A DNA stretch of 64,000 bases. Source: Pontiella desulfatans (GTDB lineage Bacteria > Verrucomicrobiota > Kiritimatiellia > Kiritimatiellales > Pontiellaceae). This document shows, one piece after another, positions 15,492-24,500 of this stretch. The translations under genes were made by a program, and so were the position numbers. How positions within the stretch are numbered: position 1 is the first letter of the stretch; every line of letters begins with the position of its first letter. The DNA lies in assembly GCF_900890425.1 (NCBI RefSeq), contig NZ_CAAHFG010000001.1, forward strand, positions 2,294,001 through 2,358,000. The letters run 5' to 3'. The notes beneath the pieces were generated by a model. It saw only the letters and a program-made list of their open reading frames with translations, made no database searches and was not told the DNA's origin.

Positions 15492-18416
15492 TCAGCGAGC
15501 ACGGCCATTTCGCCTGGAGGGTGTCACCTGAATGGACACGTTGGCGAGCAGGCTCTCGGCCATATCGTTGTGGGTTTTAAAGGAAAAGCTGTCTACACCG
15601 GCAAAGCCGGGGTTCGGGGTATAGACCAGGTTCGGGGCCTTGCCGGAAAGCGTTCCGTTGGCGGGTTGGCCATATTTAAAGACCGTAAACGACAGATCCG
15701 TTTTCCGAGGATCGGACCCCGTCAGCGTGATGGCTTTCGGCGTGTCTTTTACAACCTGGACCGCTTGCGAATCGGCGATTGGCTTCCAGTCCCACGTCAA
15801 ACGCGACGTTTCATTTTCCACATCCAGCCAGACGTCCACATGCTCAAACGAACGGGTATAAATGTAGCCGTCCTTGACTGGGGGGCCGAGCGGCTTTCCG
15901 AGGGGGTTGCGGAACTCGTCAAAGTGCGCTTTAGCATTCCAACAGAATTCCGGCATTTCGGGATCCGTACTCGTCTGGTACTGGAAGTAGGAATAGGGTT
16001 CCGCAGTAATCAGGAAAAAGGCCAACGGATACTGGAAGGCTTGTATCATTCCCTCACGGATCTCCTCCTCCCGGCCTGCTGCCACGAGCTTATCGACTCG
16101 CTCATCCTTGCTTTTGGTTCTATGCCACTTAAGGCCCCTGAAATTCGTGAACACGTCAAAGCCCTTTACCCGCGCCTCGCGGATCAATTGCAGGCTGGCA
16201 CAAACGGTATCGGCCGTGGTCATGGTCACCAGACTGTCTCCGTTTACCTTTTCCCAGCTTTCCAAATAGGTGCCATTGAAAATATGAAGCAGTTCGCGGT
16301 TTCCTCCCGAACGATTCGTGCGCAGAATGTTCCCCGTAAGAAACGCGTCTTTTGGAGCTCGTTCCATGAGATCGATATATGACTGCACTTTCCCTTCAGG
16401 GGCTTCGAGCTCCCCGCTGTCATTCAGAAGGGGCTCTTCGCCGCCGTTGGCCTTATCAATGAAAATTCCGTCGATGTTGGGGTCGTTCAACAGATCGACA
16501 GCAGTATCCACCCACCATTTTCTGAAGTCAGGGTGGTCATGGTTATAGGCATTCTGTTTTCCACTATAGGTGATGTACTTTCTCTTGCCGTTTTCATCGA
16601 GTGTGTAGTCGAACCACTCTTTTTTATTTAGCTTTTCATCCGCCGAGAAATCCGTGAAGTGAATACCCGCATTACGGTAGGTTGTGAGTAGCACATCGGG
16701 GTTAAAAGACTTCAGCAGGGCGGCCATTTTCCGGACGCCATCGTCTATGAATTTACTGCCGTAAAAACTGTTTCCTCCCAATCCTATTTTCGCATAGGTC
16801 GTTGCCATGATCCTGGCATAGGATGCGGGCAACGCCTTCCGACTATTGACTCGGGCCGTCATGGGAAGCGTATCCCAGGAAAACTCCGAATGCAGCCGCT
16901 TGGTCACCTTAGGGTAATCGCTCAGATGCTGAGGGCCAGTCGGGTATACGGAGTAATCATTTGCCTCGCTGTTCATATGATCCGGCAAGTCCGATACGAA
17001 CAAACGAAGAGCCACCTGATTCACCCCGACTTTTGAGCTGGCAACCGACGTAACCAGCAATGGATATTCCGGCTTGAACCCGATGCCTAAATTGTTGCTC
17101 CGCTCCCATGCATTCAAGTTTTCCCCTTCGCCAACCATAAGGACATGGTTCTTGCCTCCATCAGTCTCGGTCATCTGCATCCCGACAAAATGACCGATGT
17201 CCCCCACTCCCGGAGTAGACAGCTTCAGGTTTTCCACACTGAACCTGAGCGTTTCTCCGGCATCCAGGTCAAGATCCTTACCTACACCCCAGCCGGCTTT
17301 GTTTCCTCGCACGGCAGCAGGCTTTCCCAGTGCAGTCATCGAGGCGGCCTCTGAGCCTGCATCGTAAGAATAAACCGAACCGGCAAAACCCGCTACCCGA
17401 AGATCAAACGATACGGTGTCGTTGGCACCATCTCCGTCGAAATCCGATCCAGACCATTTGACGGCATGAACCATGTCATCTCCGTCCGTGTTTGAGGAAT
17501 AGCTTAGATCCGGAGAAGATAGGTTGCGGATGCGCCGTCCGGTGTTGATTTGTAAATCCAGGGGTTCTTCCCCCGTGCCTCCGGTCGCGACGAACCAAAG
17601 CGTGCTGGATCGCTTCGCGACATCATCGATCACCGTCAGGTTCAGGCTATCTTCATCCATCGTGATGATTCCGCCGCCTAACCCTTTAATGGAGATATTC
17701 TTCGGATCAAACGAACCGCTTACCGAGGAAAACGTGATCAGCTCCAGTTGATTCCCACCCATCGTGTAGTGGCTCAGGTCAATCTCCAGCTTGGCGCCCT
17801 TTTTAAGAGTGAGTTTATTGGCAACGCGAATCGTCTGAACCGGTTTGGTGTTAAAATCAAACCGCAGCGTCCCGGAAGAAGATACTGCAAGGTCTTTTGC
17901 AACGATTGCCGGAGCATTCCCGAGGACGCTCAACGAACCCTTTCCAAGATAAAGCCCCCCGTCAACCTGTAGAGTCCCGGTTCTCAACTGAACGGAAGAG
18001 TCAGAGGCAGCGGCATCGGTTTTTCCTGCGATTAGATCGCCCTTAACCACCATAACCGCCTCTCCGCGCCCGCGCAGCAGCAGATGCCCGCCGCCCGCGC
18101 CATTCTCTGCGCCAAGAACAACCGCATCGCACAGCAACCCGCTACGCGTCACCTCAAGCAACGCGTCATCACTCAAATGTAGGGAACACGGATTACTGGC
18201 TTCCACCAGGGTGGCCACGACCGGCGCAACCGTTCGACCGCTCAGCAGCACCCGGTCTCCGGGCTTCGTGCCGGGAACCCGCCCCGTCGACCAGTTACCC
18301 GAACTATTCCAGTTACTGTCAACCTTGCCAGTCCAGGTTACATCCGCACCCTGAACACCAACGGACAACACCGTTAAAACGGCCAGCAAACAACCATTTT
18401 TGATTAACTGTTTCAT
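15492..18416 (-). CDS. Large secreted putative glycoside hydrolase (barrel plus shared domain)
   Basis: 974 residues. Signal peptide 1-23; beta-repeat passenger-like region about 25-265 (DSNWNSSGNWS, PGTKPGDRVLLSG); shared domain about 268-475 (SGSDFDGDGANDTVSFDLR); a barrel-like region about 500-875; cadherin-like tandem-95 domain about 880-965 (ITLTGSDPRKTDL, LVYTPNPGFAGVDSF). The barrel region has RKWWVDTAVDLLNDPNIDG, IFIDKANGG and AHFDEFRNPLGKPLG, reminiscent of putative GHL-type glycoside hydrolases with an acidic catalytic site; this is inference. Its ATG overlaps the upstream sulfatase stop (ATGA), so the two are translationally coupled. Compared with the 1753-residue paralogue it lacks the N-terminal copy of the shared domain and all C-terminal domains. 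Confidence 0.7.
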   Translation of the reverse strand: MKQLIKNGCLLAVLTVLSVGVQGADVTWTGKVDSNWNSSGNWSTGRVPGTKPGDRVLLSGRTVAPVVATLVEASNPCSLHLSDDALLEVTRSGLLCDAVVLGAENGAGGGHLLLRGRGEAVMVVKGDLIAGKTDAAASDSSVQLRTGTLQVDGGLYLGKGSLSVLGNAPAIVAKDLAVSSSGTLRFDFNTKPVQTIRVANKLTLKKGAKLEIDLSHYTMGGNQLELITFSSVSGSFDPKNISIKGLGGGIITMDEDSLNLTVIDDVAKRSSTLWFVATGGTGEEPLDLQINTGRRIRNLSSPDLSYSSNTDGDDMVHAVKWSGSDFDGDGANDTVSFDLRVAGFAGSVYSYDAGSEAASMTALGKPAAVRGNKAGWGVGKDLDLDAGETLRFSVENLKLSTPGVGDIGHFVGMQMTETDGGKNHVLMVGEGENLNAWERSNNLGIGFKPEYPLLVTSVASSKVGVNQVALRLFVSDLPDHMNSEANDYSVYPTGPQHLSDYPKVTKRLHSEFSWDTLPMTARVNSRKALPASYARIMATTYAKIGLGGNSFYGSKFIDDGVRKMAALLKSFNPDVLLTTYRNAGIHFTDFSADEKLNKKEWFDYTLDENGKRKYITYSGKQNAYNHDHPDFRKWWVDTAVDLLNDPNIDGIFIDKANGGEEPLLNDSGELEAPEGKVQSYIDLMERAPKDAFLTGNILRTNRSGGNRELLHIFNGTYLESWEKVNGDSLVTMTTADTVCASLQLIREARVKGFDVFTNFRGLKWHRTKSKDERVDKLVAAGREEEIREGMIQAFQYPLAFFLITAEPYSYFQYQTSTDPEMPEFCWNAKAHFDEFRNPLGKPLGPPVKDGYIYTRSFEHVDVWLDVENETSRLTWDWKPIADSQAVQVVKDTPKAITLTGSDPRKTDLSFTVFKYGQPANGTLSGKAPNLVYTPNPGFAGVDSFSFKTHNDMAESLLANVSIQVTPSRRNGRAR

Positions 18417-19942
18417 CGTCTCTTCATGCCTCGACTAGTATTAATGTTTTCAACATCGTTCCTCTGATCCGGCCCGGCCGTGCTGCGCCCGCGCTTCACA
18501 TCGGATTCCAGCTGGGCGAGCAGACGGTTGAATACTTCGGGATGGCTTTCGTAGAGATTCTTCTGCTCACCGGGATCCGCCTCCATATCGTAGAGCTGCG
18601 CCGGGGAATCATCGGCCATCGTTTCCTTGGTCCAGCCGCCGGATCCATTCGTCAGAAGAATCTTCCACTTGCCTTCGCGATAGGCAAACCGGCCACTCAC
18701 GGAATGGTGCACCACTCCTTTTAGTGTTGAAACCATCGGCTTGCCCAGGAGCGCAGGCGCAAAACTGACGCTGTCCTCACCCGCATGATCAGGCAGCCGG
18801 GCACCGGTCAACTCGGCACAGGTCGCCATCAGGTCGGTCAGGCAGATGATTTCATCGCTGGATGAACCGGCTTTCACACCGGCAGGCCAGCGAACAATGA
18901 ACGGCACACGGTGGCCGCCGTCCCAAATGTCGGATTTGGATCCGCGATACCTTCCGTTCGGGTAATGGCCCTGCTCCTTCAAAAACTCAACACCGCCCTT
19001 GCTCCCCCTGGCACCATCGGCCACCTTCGAACAACCATTGTCGCTGGTGACAATGATCATGGTGTTGTCCGCAAAGTTCGAGGCATCCACGGCGGCCGTA
19101 ATCCGACCCACCACGGAATCGGTATGCATCACAAAATCGCCATACACGCCCAACTCGCTTTTTCCCTGCCACTTCGGCGACGGCAGAATGGGCGTGTGCG
19201 GCGACGTCAGCGGAATATACATGAAAAACGGTTTGTCTTTCGTCTGTCGACCAATGTATTCAGCGGACTTTTGGCCAATGATATCCAGCACCTCAGCCGC
19301 CTCAAACCCGGGAGCCGCAGGCCCCTTGCGCTTGGGATAGAATTCTTTGATCTCCGTGGCTTCCCCGACAAAGCGGTCGTTCTCGATAAATATATAAGGG
19401 GGCATATCCAGCGAAGCCGCAATGCCATACCAGGAATCAAACCCGAGATCCACCGGCCCGCCGGTGATACGAGCTTTCCAATCGGCTCCTTGATTCGCAG
19501 TTGCCTTCCCTTTGGTCGGCGTTCCATCGGGTTTTTGCAGCCCGAGCCCCAGATGCCATTTGCCTACGATGGCGGTGTTGTAGCCCTGTTGCTTCAGAAG
19601 ACCGGCAACGGTCAGTCGATCAGAAGCAATCAGCGGCTGGTCCAAACCATGCAGCACGCCGCTCTGCAAACGGCTGCGCCAGTTGTAGCGACCGGTCAGA
19701 ACGCCGTAGCGCGTCGGGGTGCATACCGACGAGCTGGAATGCGCGTCGGTAAAGACCATCCCCTGCTTTGCCAGCCGATCCATTCCCGGGGTTGGAATCT
19801 TTCCCTGCTCCGGATTAAGCGCATGCACATCGCCGTAGCCGAGGTCATCGGCGAGAATATAGATAATGTTGGGCTTATGGACTGCTCCATGAGCCGCAAG
19901 GCTCAACGTCACAACGCATATAAAAAAAACAAATTTATTCAT
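18413..19942 (-). CDS. Secreted sulfatase, C-T-P-T-R type (copy A)
   Basis: 509 residues. Signal peptide 1-19, metal-binding start NIIYILADDLGYGD, and formylglycine site Cys74 in SVCTPTRYGVLTGRYNW. Further sulfatase marks are IVGKWHLGLG, TMIIVTSDNGC and the C-terminal LYDMEADPGEQKNL. It should act outside the cytoplasm on sulfated glycans after conversion of the Cys to formylglycine; no maturation enzyme gene is seen here. It starts 18 bp after the GH29 gene and overlaps the next gene by 4 bp. A close paralogue occupies 38637-40169 in the same relation to another GH29 gene. Confidence 0.95.
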   Translation of the reverse strand: MNKFVFFICVVTLSLAAHGAVHKPNIIYILADDLGYGDVHALNPEQGKIPTPGMDRLAKQGMVFTDAHSSSSVCTPTRYGVLTGRYNWRSRLQSGVLHGLDQPLIASDRLTVAGLLKQQGYNTAIVGKWHLGLGLQKPDGTPTKGKATANQGADWKARITGGPVDLGFDSWYGIAASLDMPPYIFIENDRFVGEATEIKEFYPKRKGPAAPGFEAAEVLDIIGQKSAEYIGRQTKDKPFFMYIPLTSPHTPILPSPKWQGKSELGVYGDFVMHTDSVVGRITAAVDASNFADNTMIIVTSDNGCSKVADGARGSKGGVEFLKEQGHYPNGRYRGSKSDIWDGGHRVPFIVRWPAGVKAGSSSDEIICLTDLMATCAELTGARLPDHAGEDSVSFAPALLGKPMVSTLKGVVHHSVSGRFAYREGKWKILLTNGSGGWTKETMADDSPAQLYDMEADPGEQKNLYESHPEVFNRLLAQLESDVKRGRSTAGPDQRNDVENINTSRGMKRR

Positions 19943-19960
19943 AACTCACTCTGTTTCAGG

Positions 19961-21418
19961 TTATTTATTGTTCCGTTTTCTCTTCCGCTCTGTAACAGCT
20001 GTAAGGTTTTCGGTTTGCCCCGCATGCGCGTTATTCTCGATCTCAGTATGGCGCTTACTCCGGGTGGTGTACCAGTGATATTTTCCTTTTGCATCCGGGT
20101 CGGTTTCGATTGCGCAATCGTATTCAACAACAATTACGGTATTACGGAAATCCGGTGCTTCCTTCGGAACTTCGACCGTTGTGAAATGGCCCTTGGCGTC
20201 ATACTTAACCGGCAGCGCGTTGCGTTCGGCATCCGCGAGGAAGTAGGCCTTGATCGGCTTGCCGACGACACCGTTAAAATCAATCCCTTCGGGCTTCCAC
20301 TCCAGAACGTGCAGGTACAGTGTTTTGTCCTTCTGAGTAATACCGCCCCACCAGAAATCAAAATCAACCGGCGAGCAGGTCGTCCCATAGATCGACTCAC
20401 CATTCACCTTCATCCATTCTCCGACGGCCGCCAAGCGCTCCGTCTCTTCCGGAAGCAAGGTGCCTTCCGGTGTCGGCCCCACATTAAGCAGCAGGTTTAC
20501 GCCGCGTGCGCCGCACAGCGCCAGAAATTCGATAATATCCTTTTCACTTTTCCAGGCATCGTCGGTGCGGTCATAGCCCCAGTTATGGCGCATGGTCATG
20601 CAGGTCTCGGCATCTTCTGTCATACGCTCCGGCGGAAGCTCCCGATCGCGGAGAGAATTAAAGTCAGCATATTTTTTCTGGTTCGCCGGAACCCCGCGAT
20701 TGTAGAGGCGGCTGCAGATGACGGCATTGGGCTGCAGCTCACGCACCCGTGCACCCTGCGCATTGGCTTCAATCACATCGCTGCCGCCGGTATCAAACCA
20801 CAACACCGACATCTCGCCATAGTTTGACAACAGCTCTTCCAGATTATCCTCGACCAATTTAAGATATTCCTCGTTCGTCAACGTCCCGGGATTATCCTTT
20901 CCACGGCTACGATGATACCAGTCCTTGAACTGGGAATAGTACACGCCGAATTTAATGCCCTGCTTCGCACATTCCTCAGACAGTTCCTTGATAATATCGC
21001 GCTTGAACGGTGAGGCTTCCATAACATTGTAATCGGTCGCCTTGGTATCAAACAGGCAGAAACCATCATGGTGCTTGGAGGTGATGACCATATATTTCAT
21101 GCCGGATGCTTTGGCAACAGACACCCATTTTTCAGCATCGAATTGAGTCGGATTAAATTGGGGTGCCAGGGTCTCGCGGTATTCCTTACCCGGAACCTTG
21201 GCGCTGTTCATCACCCATTCTGCACTGGCCCCGCCCTGCTCCTTACCGTAGTCCTTGCCTTTCCATTCTCCTCCCGCGACCGAATAGAGCCCCCAATGGA
21301 TAAACATGCCGTAGCGAGCCTCACGCCACCACTCCATGTGGGAATCTTCCTCAGCAGCAAAGGCACCCCGCATGGGGGTTGTTAGTAATAGGAACAATAG
21401 ACAAATATTTTTTTTCAT
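19961..21418 (-). CDS. GH29 alpha-L-fucosidase, secreted (copy A)
   Basis: 485 residues with a signal peptide ending near residue 22. GH29 signatures: EWWREARYGMFIHWGLYS, the substrate-binding SKHHDGFCLFDT (His116/His117), and the nucleophile Asp209 in VLWFDTGG. The family removes terminal alpha-L-fucose with retention. The sequence continues through RHNWGYDR and a C-terminal beta-sandwich, so it appears complete. It is in operon with the sulfatase downstream, which suggests action on sulfated fucose residues. It is a paralogue of the gene at 40172-41617. Confidence 0.95.
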   Translation of the reverse strand: MKKNICLLFLLLTTPMRGAFAAEEDSHMEWWREARYGMFIHWGLYSVAGGEWKGKDYGKEQGGASAEWVMNSAKVPGKEYRETLAPQFNPTQFDAEKWVSVAKASGMKYMVITSKHHDGFCLFDTKATDYNVMEASPFKRDIIKELSEECAKQGIKFGVYYSQFKDWYHRSRGKDNPGTLTNEEYLKLVEDNLEELLSNYGEMSVLWFDTGGSDVIEANAQGARVRELQPNAVICSRLYNRGVPANQKKYADFNSLRDRELPPERMTEDAETCMTMRHNWGYDRTDDAWKSEKDIIEFLALCGARGVNLLLNVGPTPEGTLLPEETERLAAVGEWMKVNGESIYGTTCSPVDFDFWWGGITQKDKTLYLHVLEWKPEGIDFNGVVGKPIKAYFLADAERNALPVKYDAKGHFTTVEVPKEAPDFRNTVIVVEYDCAIETDPDAKGKYHWYTTRSKRHTEIENNAHAGQTENLTAVTERKRKRNNK

Positions 21419-21517
21419 ATAATTAACCGTATATTTTGATTCTCGACCTCTCCATCCGAGGCCACTCTATTTCATAGTAAAACGCAAGAGGGTATGATTT
21501 TCTACCGCAACCTGCCT

Positions 21518-21535
21518 ATCGCACGTCTGTGCGAT
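21518..21535. repeat. Palindrome ATCGCAC-GTCT-GTGCGAT (copy 1)
   Basis: A 7-bp perfect inverted repeat with a 4-base centre, between the GH29 gene and the 3' end of the 1753-residue gene. The same element occurs at 29294-29311 and 32068-32085. Copies 1 and 2 share further flanking sequence (CGGYACACTGACG and a downstream TTTTACTCGCTCAG) and lie just 3' of genes ending in paralogous domains. Confidence 0.6.
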
Positions 21536-21563
21536 TCCCGGTACACTGACGGGCATGCGGCTT

Positions 21564-24500
21564 TTACTCGCTCAGCTTAAAAAACATCTGGGCATCGCTA
21601 CTAATGGTGTTGGTATACGGGGAAACAGTATTTGTAACAAGTCCCCATCCATCCGCATCCTGCAAGTTGGCATTGGTCAGTAGGTTGTAGCTTCCGCCGC
21701 CGTCCCAGGACAGGCTAAGCGAACCGCCGGAAACACCGAGGGCGAGCTCAGGGCCATCCGTCGAATCTTCCACGACCACGATGATTCTAAAATCAACATT
21801 ATCAACGCCCCAGTTAAATGGGTTGGACGTCCCGCCGGTAGATGCATCCGAGGATACATAGAGCGACCCCGTCCCCACATCCAGGGTTCCTGATTCCTGA
21901 TTGGGTCCGTTCCAGTCCCAACCCAGCAAACCGGTGCCTTCGCCAAAGACCGTTTGATGGGAATGGCCGGCCGTTTCCTCCAACAAAGCTGAATAGAAAC
22001 CGGCCGGAACCGCACTTCCGGCTTTGGTTGTATCCGTGAGGGATACCGCCATGTTTTCAACCATAAATTCCAGGGTTTCGCCATCGTCCATATTCCCGCC
22101 CACTGAGAAACGGGCCCCGCCCGCAATAGCAACGGCCTCGTTCGTTGTGCCGATCGTCGCAGACGCCTCATTGCTGCTGGTATTCGCCGTCTCGGTTCCG
22201 GAAGCGGTTACTGAGCCGCTCCAGCCTTTGACGCGCACATCAAAGGTCACCGTATCGTTGGCGGCATCGCCGTCATAGTCCGCGCCGGTATAGACGATGG
22301 AATATACATAATCGTTACTTGCGGAAATGCCTGTAACCGTCAGGTTGTTGGTGCTTCCGGCGACCTGCAGCGTATTGGAACTTGTAGACGCATTAAGGTC
22401 TATAAAGGAAATCATCCCCGCATCAGGCGCCATGCCAACCGTTCCGTGCAGGATGACCTTGTCGAACAAGGTATCAGAACCATTCGTTCCATTCCCTCCA
22501 TAGATGTAGAGGCGGAATTCGACGGCCTCGCTCAGACCCTGGAATTTTGCATCAACCAAACTGATCACGTTGTTGATGTACGTATCGATCGTCTCGGTTC
22601 GGCCCACTGCAATTTCCTGCCCTTCAACAAAACCATCCACCGAAGAGAAGAGTGCCCATCGCTCCGCCGCATGGTTCAGGTCATTGACCCGTGTTCGGAA
22701 AGACAAGCGGGATAGATCCAACAAACGACCGTCTGCAGGCGTAACGGTGAAGGTCATGTAGTCATTTGTGGCGATCGCCGTGTCCAGTTCATCTCTATTG
22801 CCCATGTCGGTGAAACCGAAGGCCGTCCGCCACCCGCCGAACGAAAACGCATTTGCAGTCCCGAACGGGTTGCCTTCCGCATCGGCCTCTTCTGTCAGGG
22901 CATTATCGCCATTGTGAACAACAGGGATCAGGCCGGCTCCTACGCCATAATCGCTGGCGGTCACATCGACCGCCACAAGGGTTGCATTCGTCGTGGCGGC
23001 ATCCGCCCCGTCATCAAAGTCATATCCGGCGATAATATCGGAAACCAGAATCGTTGCGGTGGCCGGGGCGCTGTCCAGCCCACCGTCGTTCATGGTGAAC
23101 GTAAAGCTGTCCGTTCCAACATAACCGTATTCCGGCGTATAGGTCAGATTCGGCGCCGTTCCGCTCAGCGAGCCATGAGCCGGAGCACCCACCGCATAGG
23201 TGAAGTCGGTATCGCCATCCGCATCGCTGCCGCTCAGTGTGAGATCTACCGGAACGCCCATCGCGGTCATGACGCTGACGTCGTTCCCAACCGGCGCATC
23301 CTCATTTGCGTTCGCAACCGAAATGGATACAGTCGTCCTCAGGCTTTTGGCCATATCGTTATAGGTTTTAAAGGTAAAACTGTCCTCCCCGATAAAGTCG
23401 GGATCGGGCGTATAGACCAGATTCGGAGCGGTTCCGGAAAGCGTCCCGTAGGTGGGATGCTCATGAACCGCATAGGTAAAGTCGGTCCCCCGCGGATCAG
23501 AACCGGTCAGGGTGATGTTTACCGAGCTGTCTTCATCACAGTTTACGCTCTGTGCATCCGCGGTCGGCATCCAGTCCCAGATCAGCTGGCATGCATCGTT
23601 TTCCACATCCAGCCAGACATCCACATGCTCGAACGAGCGGGTATAAATATAACCGTTTCGAACCGGCGGCCCCAGCGGTTCGCCCAGCGGATTGCGGAAC
23701 TCGTCGAAGTGGGCTTTGGGATGGTAACCGAACTCCTCTCCTGTATCCACCTGATAACTGAAGTAGGAATAGGGTTCCAGCGTAATCAGGTGATAGGCCA
23801 GCGGGACCTGAAAAGTTTCCTGCATGATATCCCGCACCTCCTGCTCGCGCCCGTCCGCTACCATGTCTGAGGCGTCTTCATTATCGCTTTTATGCCATTT
23901 CAGCTCAGGATAATTGACTTCCACAAAATAGCCCTTCACCCGCGCCTCTCGTATTAATTGTATACTGGCGCAAATCGAGTCGGCACGATTCATCATGACC
24001 AGGCGATTTCCATTTTTTGCCCAGGATTCCAAATAGGATCCGTTGTAAATGTGAAGAAGCTCGCGGTTTCCTCCAAAACGCTGCGTGCGCAGAATATTTC
24101 CGTTCAGAATCGTTCCTTCCGGACACCGTTCCTTGAGGTCTATATACGACTGAACACGCCCGTCCGGAGCCTCGAGCTCACCGGCATCATTCTGCACGGG
24201 ATTGTCGCCGCCGTTCGCTTTATCGATAGAAATCCCGTCGATGTTGGGGTCTTCAACCAGGCTGGCCGCCACATCGACCCACCACTTCCGCAGACCTGGA
24301 TGGTCATGGTTGTATTGATACTGCCCACCGCTCGCGGTATCGTATTGCCTGTTTCCATCTTCATCGAGGGTGTATTTACACCATTCTGCCTGATTAAAAT
24401 TAGTATTGGCCGCCCACCCGTTAAAATGAACGCCCGAATTGCGGTACGTCATTAAATGCACATTGGGATTAAAGGATTTAAGCTGAGCGGCCGTGGCATG

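Noticed and set aside
18911-20827. 638-codon frame opposite the sulfatase and GH29 genes, and a similar one at 40205-41584
   Set aside because: Both cross real genes with clear active-site motifs; their similarity to each other follows from the duplicated module.
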